A DNA stretch of 64,000 nt from NCBI RefSeq assembly GCF_001510715.1, contig NZ_LMTJ01000002.1, positions 1 to 64,000 of the forward strand, written 5' to 3'. The DNA is from Bacillus sp. FJAT-29814. GTDB lineage: Bacteria > Bacillota > Bacilli > Bacillales > Cytobacillaceae. Positions 55,210-62,716 of this stretch are shown here, in pieces. The notes below the pieces were generated by a model. The model was not told the DNA's origin. It was given only the letters and a program-made list of their open reading frames with translations, and made no database searches. Both the position numbers and the translations under genes were made by a program. How positions within the stretch are numbered: the stretch's first letter is position 1; the number at the start of each line of letters is the position of its first letter.

Positions 55210-56171
55210 AGTACGAGTTCGTCAAAGAACACGGGAAGTTAATCGAAAAAATCGTCATTGATAACGAACCGAAATGGGTCTATGTCCAATATACGAAAGG
55301 GAATCTTGAAAAGTTTGCCTATACATTGAAAAATAATCCTGAAGGTACATCTCATATCGTCGAGAATTTTATGGAGGGGCTCCCGATTTCAGAAGAATTG
55401 AAGACGGATGTGAGCAGATTCCTAGCTACGCTGAATACTAGCACCGAAACAAATTTCCAGGCGTTTATAAACTTTCTGGTGCAAACCTTGTCGCTCCACC
55501 TGATGGTGGGTATCGCCCTGGCTTTATCGATTTACGGCGGCTATCAGTTGGGGACAAAATTGGATGCACAGTTGGAAATTTATCCGGGTTTCACGATTAT
55601 TGGGATCTTTTTAGGAATTGCCATTGGAAGTTTGGTTGGCTACGTGATGATGTTAAAATACCTTGGCACCCATGGAGAGAAAGGCAAAATTCCACCAGTG
55701 AAAATCGGAGTAAAGAAAAAGCCTGAAACCGGGCACTGGCCTATTATAAGCGTAACCATTTCCGATATCCGCGAAGCGGTTCGCCTATTCGCAGCCGATC
55801 TGCCAAAAGGGATTAATCGAACGATTTTAATAAAAGATGACTATAGCATTGATTCCGAACAACTGGCACCGTATCTTGGCGGTGTTCCCAATCGGCCGTT
55901 TTATATGTCAAAAGAGACATTCACTATTTACGAGGAGATGGAAAAGGACATCCCACCCCTCCTAGATAAGGTTCAAATAGCGGTCAATTTGTTCTATAAA
56001 GTAAACAAAATATACCCGATCCGGCCATACGATCCGCAATACCGGGTCAACTACCACCAGCTGCTGCAAGGCCATTACCTCGATGGCATGCCGCCAATTG
56101 ATTTTTATTTCACCGACTATGACGGATTGATTACCGACCAGAAACCAGAGAAGAAGCTGGTCGGCGGGTAG
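55206..56171 (+). CDS. AtpZ-like membrane protein with unknown flanking domains
   Basis: A 321-residue protein in three parts. Residues 1-90 are soluble and unrecognised. Residues 95-155 form two membrane helices with YGGYQLGTKLDAQ and YPGFTIIGIFLGIAIG, the pattern of AtpZ, the small protein that accompanies AtpI in F-type operons and aids c-ring assembly or Mg/Ca supply. Residues 170-321 form a soluble domain I cannot name (PPLLDKVQIAVNLFYKVNKI and PIRPYDPQYRVNYHQLLQGH). Usual AtpZ is only 70-100 residues. The start overlaps the stop of the b-like gene by 4 nt. Confidence 0.75.
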   Translation: MKYEFVKEHGKLIEKIVIDNEPKWVYVQYTKGNLEKFAYTLKNNPEGTSHIVENFMEGLPISEELKTDVSRFLATLNTSTETNFQAFINFLVQTLSLHLMVGIALALSIYGGYQLGTKLDAQLEIYPGFTIIGIFLGIAIGSLVGYVMMLKYLGTHGEKGKIPPVKIGVKKKPETGHWPIISVTISDIREAVRLFAADLPKGINRTILIKDDYSIDSEQLAPYLGGVPNRPFYMSKETFTIYEEMEKDIPPLLDKVQIAVNLFYKVNKIYPIRPYDPQYRVNYHQLLQGHYLDGMPPIDFYFTDYDGLITDQKPEKKLVGG

Positions 56172-56186
56172 GTAATTGGATCTCGG

Positions 56187-56212
56187 CAGGTTTTTGTGAA
56201 CCTGTCTTTTTT
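56187..56212 (+). terminator. Terminator of the F0-like cassette
   Basis: CAGGTT and AACCTG pair around TTTGTG and are followed by TCTTTTTTC, 15 bp after the AtpZ-like gene, so the cassette is a closed three-gene unit. Confidence 0.75.
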
Positions 56213-56368
56213 CTGTTATTTTGGCGCTGCGAGTTCCCACAAGGATGGCTCCTTCAATTTTTGTTTTTCCCGATGACGCCTGAGTTCTGGAGGAAAGCTT
56301 TTCCAATTTTTATAGTCATTGTTTGTCCCCCTTGCTGCATAGAGTTTATAAAGGAGGCTGGGACAAAC

Positions 56369-56731
56369 GTGAAAACTTCTTTTTCAACCATAAATTTGAT
56401 TCGTTATACAGTAGCTTTTGTTTTTATTGTTTCTGGACTAATGAAATTACTGAATGCCGACTTGGCCAATCATTTTATGAACATCGGACTCCCTTATCCC
56501 GAGTTGATGCTAAAAATCGTCATCCTCCTGGAAATCGGCTGCGGAGCGTTGATTCTGGCAAATAAATATGTCAAAAATGCGGTTATCCCTTTAATCGCGA
56601 TTATAATTGCCGCGATCCTGTTAACCAAACTGCCGCTGCTAAGCTCGGGGATCTTGCAGTTTGCCTTTAATGCACGCCTGGACATCGTGATGCTGGTTTT
56701 GTTGATTGCTTTATATAAAAGGTATCCTTGA
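56369..56731 (+). CDS. DoxX-family membrane protein
   Basis: A 120-residue protein with four hydrophobic segments, of the DoxX/YphA type. The first helix has RYTVAFVFIVSGLMKLL, and LLEIGCGALILANKY follows in the third segment. DoxX proteins are tied to redox stress and thiol handling in some bacteria, but no specific role can be given. I use the GTG at 56369 with AAAGGAGG 11 nt upstream. An open frame extends 36 codons further up, but that part is not membrane-like or family-like. Confidence 0.72.
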   Translation: MKTSFSTINLIRYTVAFVFIVSGLMKLLNADLANHFMNIGLPYPELMLKIVILLEIGCGALILANKYVKNAVIPLIAIIIAAILLTKLPLLSSGILQFAFNARLDIVMLVLLIALYKRYP

Positions 56732-56781
56732 GTTTTGTGCCAGATTGCCTGGGAGCGGTCTGGTTTTTATTTTTCAAAAAA

Positions 56782-56808
56782 AGTCTCTTAGAGAGATTCT
56801 AAGAGACT
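56782..56808. terminator. Single 27-nt hairpin of the array type, shared terminator
   Basis: AGTCTCTTAGA and TCTAAGAGACT are perfect 11-bp complements around GAGAT, flanked by seven A and six T. Length, arm and loop sizes equal those of the array units elsewhere in the window. It lies between the convergent doxX-like and esterase genes and should terminate both. Confidence 0.8.
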
Positions 56809-56818
56809 TTTTTGAGTA

Positions 56819-58150
56819 TTATCTGTCGTAAAAACGGAGACCTCTTGTAAACTGTTTACCAAAATTCGGATCTGCCACTACTGCGGGATTCAGGATGTCA
56901 TCCCCTTTAGGCTTAACCCCTTCTTCCACCCATTTAACAAGATCGGAGAATCCTTCTACCTCCTCCTGTTTATTAAATCCACAATGCTGAATGTCCCTAA
57001 TAGCTCTTGGAACGAAGAGGTCAGAGTTGCCCTTCTCCGCTATTCTTTCGGCGTAGATTTGCTCCATACTGAATGGAACAAACAGGTCGCCAATATTATG
57101 CATCGCAAGTACTGGAATTTTAATATTACCAGTCACCTTTGGTACCCCTGTTAACCCTTGCTGTTTCGATGAAGGATCAGCTGCAACACGTATGACGGAC
57201 TCATTTAATGCCTTTTCTTCAGGGGATAATGCTGGGTCATTATCCAACTGGTAAACCATATCAGTTGTATTGACTATATTACCAGGCGCCACACCGTAGC
57301 CAGGGGCTGTGGTATGTTGACCAAGCAAGAAACTCTTATAGTTTTCGAAAGCTAAGTCAAATAATGGGCGATCCCCGCCAGACATGTTCTCGGTGACAGC
57401 TTTTAGTTTGTTATATAAAATGTTTTGATTTAGGATTCCATTTTGGAATTCCATTTTTGCCATAATAGTCGGGACTGTCTCTGTTGCATAGGTGGAACTT
57501 GCTGGGAACTGTTGCTTTTCTTTTTCAATGCCAACAAGTGCCTGCGCAACAATGTTATAGCTTGCAAAATAATCAAACAGCTCCGTATCCCCAGTTACTC
57601 CGCACATTGGGAACGCGCCGTCATAGGCCTTCGGATACTGCTCCGCAAGAACAGCGGTAACATGGCCGCCCATGGAATGGCCTGTTATATATACCCTTTT
57701 TGGCTTTCCTACTTTACCATTAAAGAAAGTTCCTAACGAGTGAGTGTCTTTAACCCCTTGCGCCACATCATATCCATTCGTGCTATAACTCGAGGCTGCC
57801 CAGGCATACCCACTTTTGATTAGGTGTTCACGTAAGTTCGTTGGATTGCTTACCGTTAACTCCAACCCCTGCCCACGATACCCATGCGCATAAAGAACCA
57901 ATTCACCGTTCCAATTCTTAGGAACCTCGATTCGATAGCCCGCTCCATTATGTACGCCCCAATAGCGGTCTGTCTCATAACCTGGCAAACTATCAAAAGG
58001 CAGCTTCGACTCATTCACAAAATACGGAATTCTGGCTTGGACTATTTTTTCAGGGTTAGCCTGATTTTCCGGTTTTGCTGCTTCTGTCGTTGCCATTGGG
58101 AAAGCCAGAGTGGCGGCTAGCAGGGTTACTAGAACAGATTTTTTAAGCAT
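56819..58150 (-). CDS. Secreted alpha/beta hydrolase (esterase-like)
   Basis: A 443-residue protein with a classical signal peptide (MLKKSVLVTLLAATLAFPMA, cleavage near TEA/AKP). The hydrolase fold has LVLYAHGYRGQG as oxyanion region and the nucleophile serine in YITGHSMGGHVTA. A likely His is in RDIQHCGFN near the C terminus, and the Asp in NIGDLFVPF. The substrate is unknown. AAGGAGG precedes the ATG. A consensus cre box lies 50 bp upstream, which fits a carbon-regulated extracellular enzyme. Confidence 0.85.
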   Translation of the reverse strand: MLKKSVLVTLLAATLAFPMATTEAAKPENQANPEKIVQARIPYFVNESKLPFDSLPGYETDRYWGVHNGAGYRIEVPKNWNGELVLYAHGYRGQGLELTVSNPTNLREHLIKSGYAWAASSYSTNGYDVAQGVKDTHSLGTFFNGKVGKPKRVYITGHSMGGHVTAVLAEQYPKAYDGAFPMCGVTGDTELFDYFASYNIVAQALVGIEKEKQQFPASSTYATETVPTIMAKMEFQNGILNQNILYNKLKAVTENMSGGDRPLFDLAFENYKSFLLGQHTTAPGYGVAPGNIVNTTDMVYQLDNDPALSPEEKALNESVIRVAADPSSKQQGLTGVPKVTGNIKIPVLAMHNIGDLFVPFSMEQIYAERIAEKGNSDLFVPRAIRDIQHCGFNKQEEVEGFSDLVKWVEEGVKPKGDDILNPAVVADPNFGKQFTRGLRFYDR

Positions 58151-58199
58151 TTTATACCTCCTTAATAATAATAGTTTACAAGTTAAATTATCAGATAGT

Positions 58200-58215
58200 A
58201 TGTAAACGGTTTCAA
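58200..58215. promoter_or_regulatory. cre (CcpA) site upstream of the secreted esterase
   Basis: ATGTAAACGGTTTCAA matches WTGNAANCGNWNNCAW in every defined position, 50 bp upstream of the start codon. That position, at or just downstream of the promoter, is typical for catabolite repression. Confidence 0.75.
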
Positions 58216-58382
58216 ATAATATCGTTTATCAAATTCATACATATTTTTTATTTTTTCAACAATATGACTGACTCTTATTACCAAACTGACGATTGTTAAC
58301 AAAAAATTCACACACTTCACCAAATATAGAGGAAGAATTTTGTAGAATTAAGGTGGAATTCTATTAAAAAGGATGGTGGACT

Positions 58383-59287
58383 ATGATTAAGAAACCGCGG
58401 CTTATGCCGAAAGAATTATTGATGTCCCGGTCGTTGAATGCCAGAATGAATGTACTAGAAGACGAAAAGTGGAAAATAGAAAAGGGCTTTGCTGGCGAAG
58501 TGAATTTTGATTCACTGACCGACGAGATGCTTCATAAGAAATGCTGGATGATCAACGGCCTGTGGCTCAAATCCGGCGACAGCACTTTTCAAATCGATAA
58601 GAATATGATTTTTGAGAGGAAAATTTACCTCATCGATGTGAAAAACTTCGAAGGCGACTACCACTACGACACCGATGGTCGTTTTAGGAAAGCGGATAAA
58701 TATCTAAACACCCGTTGGGCCAGTTAAAACGTGCAGACAGCCTATACCGCCAATTACTCCAACAATATGGAATCCATTACAATATCGAATCATACCTTGT
58801 TTTTATAAACCCCGAATTCACTTTATATGCACCTCAAAATGAATGTATAATACTCCCGTCGCAAGTAAAACGTTTTTTGAAAAAATTAAATAATGAGTAT
58901 TCCAGACTTAATGAAGGCCACGAAAAGCTAGCCGATCTACTTGTTTCACTGGATTTGGTGGACTCGCCATTTGCTAGATATCCTACTTATGATATTGGGG
59001 GGATGGCAAAGGGTATGCTTTGTTGTTTGTGCCATCGACTCTCGACATTTATGAAGGGTGATAAACTGGTTTGTGCGGATTGCGGAGCTGAGGAAGCTGT
59101 AGAGGCTGCTGTCTTGAGGGGTGTTCGGGAGTTGGTGATGCTTTTTCCGGGGATGAAGATACCGACAAGTCTGGTTCATGAGTGGTGTGGCGGAATGGTG
59201 TCTCGAAAGACGATTAGAAGAATTTTATTACAAAACTGTGAATCAATCGGAAATACTAAGTATCGTTATTTTATATTAAAAGAGTAA
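58383..59287 (+). pseudogene. NERD-domain protein gene, broken by a frameshift
   Basis: Two overlapping frames (58383-58727 and 58715-59287) together make one NERD protein. The first holds the N-terminal half with FQIDKNMIFERKIYLIDVKNFEGD, the nuclease-like core. It ends in NTRWAS and a stop. Reading frame 3 of the same DNA continues with HPLGQLKRADSLYRQLLQQY and VESYLVFINPEFTLY-like text, the normal continuation (NPLGQLKR). The break is near 58700-58712. The C-terminal part adds a CxxC pair (CCLCHRL and CADCG), as in Bacillus NERD proteins. No slippery sequence suggests programmed shifting. A sequencing error cannot be excluded. Confidence 0.85.
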
Positions 59288-59338
59288 TTTTCCCTTGAGT
59301 CTCGGTATCATAATTTAATGTGATGCCGGGCTTTTTTT

Positions 59339-59597
59339 ACCGATGACACTCCTCGAACTCCTTCTCGGGTAAAATAATCGCTTCTTTTTTACCGTTGACT
59401 CCCCTTTGACCTCCTTCTCGGGTAAAATAACCGCTTCTTTTTTACCGTTGACTCCTCTTTGACCTCCTTCTCGGGTAAAATAATCGTTTCTTTTTTACCG
59501 TTGACTCCTCTTTGACCTCCTTCTCGGGTAAAATAACCGCTTCTTTTTTACCGTTGACTCCCCTTTGACCTCCTTCTCGGGTAAAATAATCCCCTCT
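59339..59597. repeat. Array F, five units, 52-53-bp period
   Basis: Units begin at 59339, 59391, 59444, 59497 and 59550. The copies are nearly identical and contain ACCGTTGACTCC, TTTGACCTCCTTCTCGGG and TAAAATAA-CGCTTC. GGTAAAATAA and the TTTTTTACC that opens the next unit can pair around CCGCTT, a 26-27-nt hairpin, the same size as in the other arrays. The open frame on the minus strand through the array is only repeat translation. Confidence 0.85.
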
Positions 59598-59734
59598 TTT
59601 ATAATGCAGATACTTCCATTCCACCTTTACGGTCAAAAAATCAACTCTGTAATCTAACACAATGATAATAACCCAACCCCCTACCGTATAGACTGATATG
59701 CTAAACTAGAATATAAGAAGGGAGTGGGCCACAA

Positions 59735-60763
59735 TTGGATTTAAAGGATAAAGTAAAAAATCTTCCCTCATCTCCCGGCGTTTATCTCATGAAGGATCGC
59801 CACCATACGATTATCTATGTCGGGAAAGCCAAAAATCTAAAGAAACGGGTGCAGTCGTACTTTTATCATTCAAAGGGCCACTCGCCGAAGATTAAAAAGC
59901 TGATAAACACAATACACGATATCGATATCATCAACACTGACACTGAATTTGAAGCGTTTATGCTTGAATGTCGATTAATCAAGGAAATTAAGCCTTATTT
60001 TAATCGAAAAATGAAAAACCCCAAGTCCTATACCTATATAACGGTAATAATGAATAATGGGCTGCGCACGCTCGCTCTGACAGACACGCCAATAGATGGA
60101 AATCTTCATTTCGGTCCATTTGTCAACAAATACACCGTGGAAAAAGCGATTGAAGGCATAAAGGATATCTTTAAAATCAACTGCTGCAAAAGTTCAAACA
60201 AAAACACGCCTTGTTTGAACTACGCAATTGGCCTGTGCATCGGCGTTTGCCTTGGCGGTCCTGCATTAAATGAATACAACAGAATCATGGAAAGAATCAT
60301 TGCCATGTTTGAAGGCACTGATACCAGTATTCTTGAAGAAATAGAACAAAAAATGCAAACTGCCGCCCAACAATGTGATTTTGAAACGGCCGCAAAAATA
60401 AGAGATAATCTTGAGGTTCTCAACTTCCTTTTGTACAAAGAGCGGGTCATTGAATTTACCGAAGCAAACCAAAATATCGCTGTTATTGAGGACTTGGATG
60501 AAACGGCCTTTAAGTTCTTTTTAATCAAAGGGAATAAAGTTCTTTTCTCAAAAAAATACCGCCGTGAACAAGATCATTCTTCAGAAATGGCAGCCCAAAT
60601 GACTCATTGGTTCAAAAATAATGAACCAGACCTACAAGTTACACGAGATGATTTGGACGAAGCGCAAATCATATACAGTTATTTAAAAAGCAGCCAATGC
60701 CAATCCATCATTATTCCAGAGGACCAGCTAGGTCAAAGTAGAGTAATTATCGAATTACTTTAA
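59735..60763 (+). CDS. Short UvrC-like GIY-YIG nuclease
   Basis: A 342-residue protein. Residues 10-95 are a GIY-YIG domain (SSPGVYLMKDRHHTIIYVGK, KRVQSYF, Glu in EFEAFMLECRLIKE). A Cys-rich segment (INCCKSSNKNTPCLNYAIGL) and a UVR-like helix pair (about 203-238, QQCDFETAAKIRDNLEVL) follow. Full UvrC is about 590-600 residues; the RNase H-like second nuclease and the HhH pair are missing. It resembles the first half of UvrC, or Cho of E. coli, which makes only the 3' incision. It starts with TTG behind AAGGGAGTGG. Confidence 0.85.
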   Translation: MDLKDKVKNLPSSPGVYLMKDRHHTIIYVGKAKNLKKRVQSYFYHSKGHSPKIKKLINTIHDIDIINTDTEFEAFMLECRLIKEIKPYFNRKMKNPKSYTYITVIMNNGLRTLALTDTPIDGNLHFGPFVNKYTVEKAIEGIKDIFKINCCKSSNKNTPCLNYAIGLCIGVCLGGPALNEYNRIMERIIAMFEGTDTSILEEIEQKMQTAAQQCDFETAAKIRDNLEVLNFLLYKERVIEFTEANQNIAVIEDLDETAFKFFLIKGNKVLFSKKYRREQDHSSEMAAQMTHWFKNNEPDLQVTRDDLDEAQIIYSYLKSSQCQSIIIPEDQLGQSRVIIELL

Positions 60764-60786
60764 AAGCCCCTTCCAAGGGCTTTTTG
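60762..60786 (+). terminator. Terminator after the UvrC-like gene
   Basis: AAAAGCCC and GGGCTTTTT pair around CTTCCAA, overlapping the stop codon. Confidence 0.75.
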
Positions 60787-60906
60787 TATGAAAAATTTGA
60801 ATTTGCCCACTATTTTAAAATAACTTTCTTTTTTCGAAGTAATACCATAAAACATAATAACATCAAGGTTTGTCCATTATTGTGAATTGTTTTCCAGAAA
60901 AAGTTT

Positions 60907-60935
60907 TTGACGATTCTAAACAATAAAAGTATTAT
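60907..60935 (+). promoter_or_regulatory. Promoter of the first POT transporter
   Basis: TTGACG and TATTAT are exactly 17 bp apart, 25 bp before the start codon with AGGGAGG close to it. The second POT gene has a similar TTGACG with TAAGAT at 62646-62675. Confidence 0.6.
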
Positions 60936-60960
60936 AGAATAATAAAAGGGAGGTAACTTT

Positions 60961-62451
60961 ATGGCAAATTTGAATAAGCAGACAATTGTGGACAGTGTGC
61001 CTCAAAAGGGATTTTTCGGGCACCCAAAAGGTCTATCCACACTGTTCTTTACTGAATTCTGGGAGCGTTTCTCTTATTATGGGATGAGAGCGATCCTTGT
61101 ATTCTATATGTATTATGAAGTATCCAAGGGTGGCCTTGGCATGGACAAGACCCTGGCCCTTTCCATCATGTCGATTTACGGATCACTCGTTTACATGTCG
61201 GGGATTATCGGCGGATGGCTGGCTGACCGGGTATTCGGTACATCGAAAGCGGTATTCTATGGCGGGGTTTTAATTATGCTCGGTCATATCGCCCTGGCGA
61301 TTCCGGGAACCGTGGCCTTATTCTTCGTTTCAATGGTATTGATTGTCCTTGGTACAGGACTACTGAAACCAAACGTTTCCACCGTTGTTGGTGATTTGTA
61401 CGCTGAAAACGACAACCGCCGTGACGCAGGTTTTAGTATTTTTTACATGGGTATCAATCTTGGTGGCTTCCTTGCGCCATTAATCGTCGGATCCCTAATG
61501 GATACAAGTTTCCATTTAGGCTTTGGCGTGGCCGCTGTCGGTATGTTTGTCGGGTTGGTTATGTTCCTTGTAACCAAGAAAAAGAACCTCGGACTTGCGG
61601 GTACCACAGTTGCCAATCCGATGTCGCCTGCTGAAAAGAAAAAGGTAATTACGATCATTGTAGGAGCAGTCATTGTACTGGCCATTCTTGCAGCGATTAC
61701 GATTTCTACTGGATATTTAACTTTTGGAACATTTGTCAATCTGATAGGTATTCTTGGTATTTTAATTCCTACTGCATATTTTGTCGTGATGTACCGAAGC
61801 AAGAAAACAACATCCGTGGAACGGTCTCGGTTAATTGCCTATATTCCGCTGTTCATCGCCTCTGTAATGTTCTGGGCAATTCAAGAGCAAGGCTCAACCA
61901 TCTTAGCGAGTTATGCCGATACACGGACACAATTAAATTTTGCAGGAATCAAGCTTTCTCCAGCGTGGTTCCAATCACTTAACCCGTTATTCATCATCGC
62001 GTTAGCGCCATTTTTTGCATGGCTTTGGATGAAGCTTGGGAAATATGAACCGACCATTCCGCAAAAGTTCTCATTAGCATTATTGTTCGCTGGATTATCT
62101 TTTATCGTTATTCTGCTCCCTGCATACTTTGGCGGAACAGATTCATTAGTTAACCCATTATGGTTAGTGCTAAGCTATTTAATTGTTGTGCTTGGTGAAT
62201 TGTGTCTGTCACCAGTTGGACTATCTGCGACAACCAAACTTGCTCCGGCTGCTTTCTCAGCGCAAACGATGAGCTTATGGTTCTTGTCGAGTGCTGCCGC
62301 TCAAGCGATTAACGCACAGATCGTTAAATTCTATACTCCTGAAACCGAAATGGCTTACTTCGGCATTATCGGCGGTGCATCCTTAGTACTTGGAGTAATC
62401 CTATTAATGCTTGCACCAAAGATTCAGGGCTACATGAAAGGAATTCGCTAA
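60961..62451 (+). CDS. POT-family proton-coupled di-/tripeptide transporter
   Basis: A 496-residue membrane protein with about 14 hydrophobic segments. The E-x-x-E-R-type motif FFTEFWERFSYYGMRAILVF is in helix 1, and the PTR2 signature FSIFYMGINLGGFLAPLIVG follows in helix 5. It resembles DtpT of Lactococcus, which imports di- and tripeptides with protons. The promoter and terminator show a single-gene unit. It is followed by a paralog in the same direction. Confidence 0.92.
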   Translation: MANLNKQTIVDSVPQKGFFGHPKGLSTLFFTEFWERFSYYGMRAILVFYMYYEVSKGGLGMDKTLALSIMSIYGSLVYMSGIIGGWLADRVFGTSKAVFYGGVLIMLGHIALAIPGTVALFFVSMVLIVLGTGLLKPNVSTVVGDLYAENDNRRDAGFSIFYMGINLGGFLAPLIVGSLMDTSFHLGFGVAAVGMFVGLVMFLVTKKKNLGLAGTTVANPMSPAEKKKVITIIVGAVIVLAILAAITISTGYLTFGTFVNLIGILGILIPTAYFVVMYRSKKTTSVERSRLIAYIPLFIASVMFWAIQEQGSTILASYADTRTQLNFAGIKLSPAWFQSLNPLFIIALAPFFAWLWMKLGKYEPTIPQKFSLALLFAGLSFIVILLPAYFGGTDSLVNPLWLVLSYLIVVLGELCLSPVGLSATTKLAPAAFSAQTMSLWFLSSAAAQAINAQIVKFYTPETEMAYFGIIGGASLVLGVILLMLAPKIQGYMKGIR

Positions 62452-62462
62452 AAATTTTCGGA

Positions 62463-62490
62463 AAAAGAGGCTGGTTTACAGCCTCTTTTT
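62463..62490 (+). terminator. Terminator between the two POT genes
   Basis: AAAAAGAGGCTG and CAGCCTCTTTTT form a perfect stem around GTTTA, with a T tract. Confidence 0.9.
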
Positions 62491-62716
62491 ATTTTTCAAC
62501 CATAAGATATTTTGATATAGTAAATGTTGGGTACAATACAGATGTATTCCAACTCCGCTAAGGTTAATCCCCATTCTTCTAAGTCTTCCCTTTAATTTCA
62601 CACCTATTATGAATCTTTTCAATCTTGGTTCTTCTCGTAAATTTATTGACGATTTAATAATTTTTAAATTAAGATAATTATACTAAAATAATAATCTCCA
62701 ACAAGGAGGAAGGAAT

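Noticed and set aside
56261..56368. N-terminal 36 residues of the DoxX-like protein
   Set aside because: AAAGGAGG lies inside this stretch, ahead of the GTG at 56369, and the upstream residues do not fit the family.
58700..58730. Programmed frameshift in the NERD gene
   Set aside because: No slippery heptamer, internal ribosome site or downstream pseudoknot is visible at the junction, and NERD genes are not known for recoding.
59442..59660. A 72-residue protein on the minus strand
   Set aside because: It is the translation of the 52-53-bp repeat (lysine and glutamate-rich repeating text) and has no ribosome site of its own.
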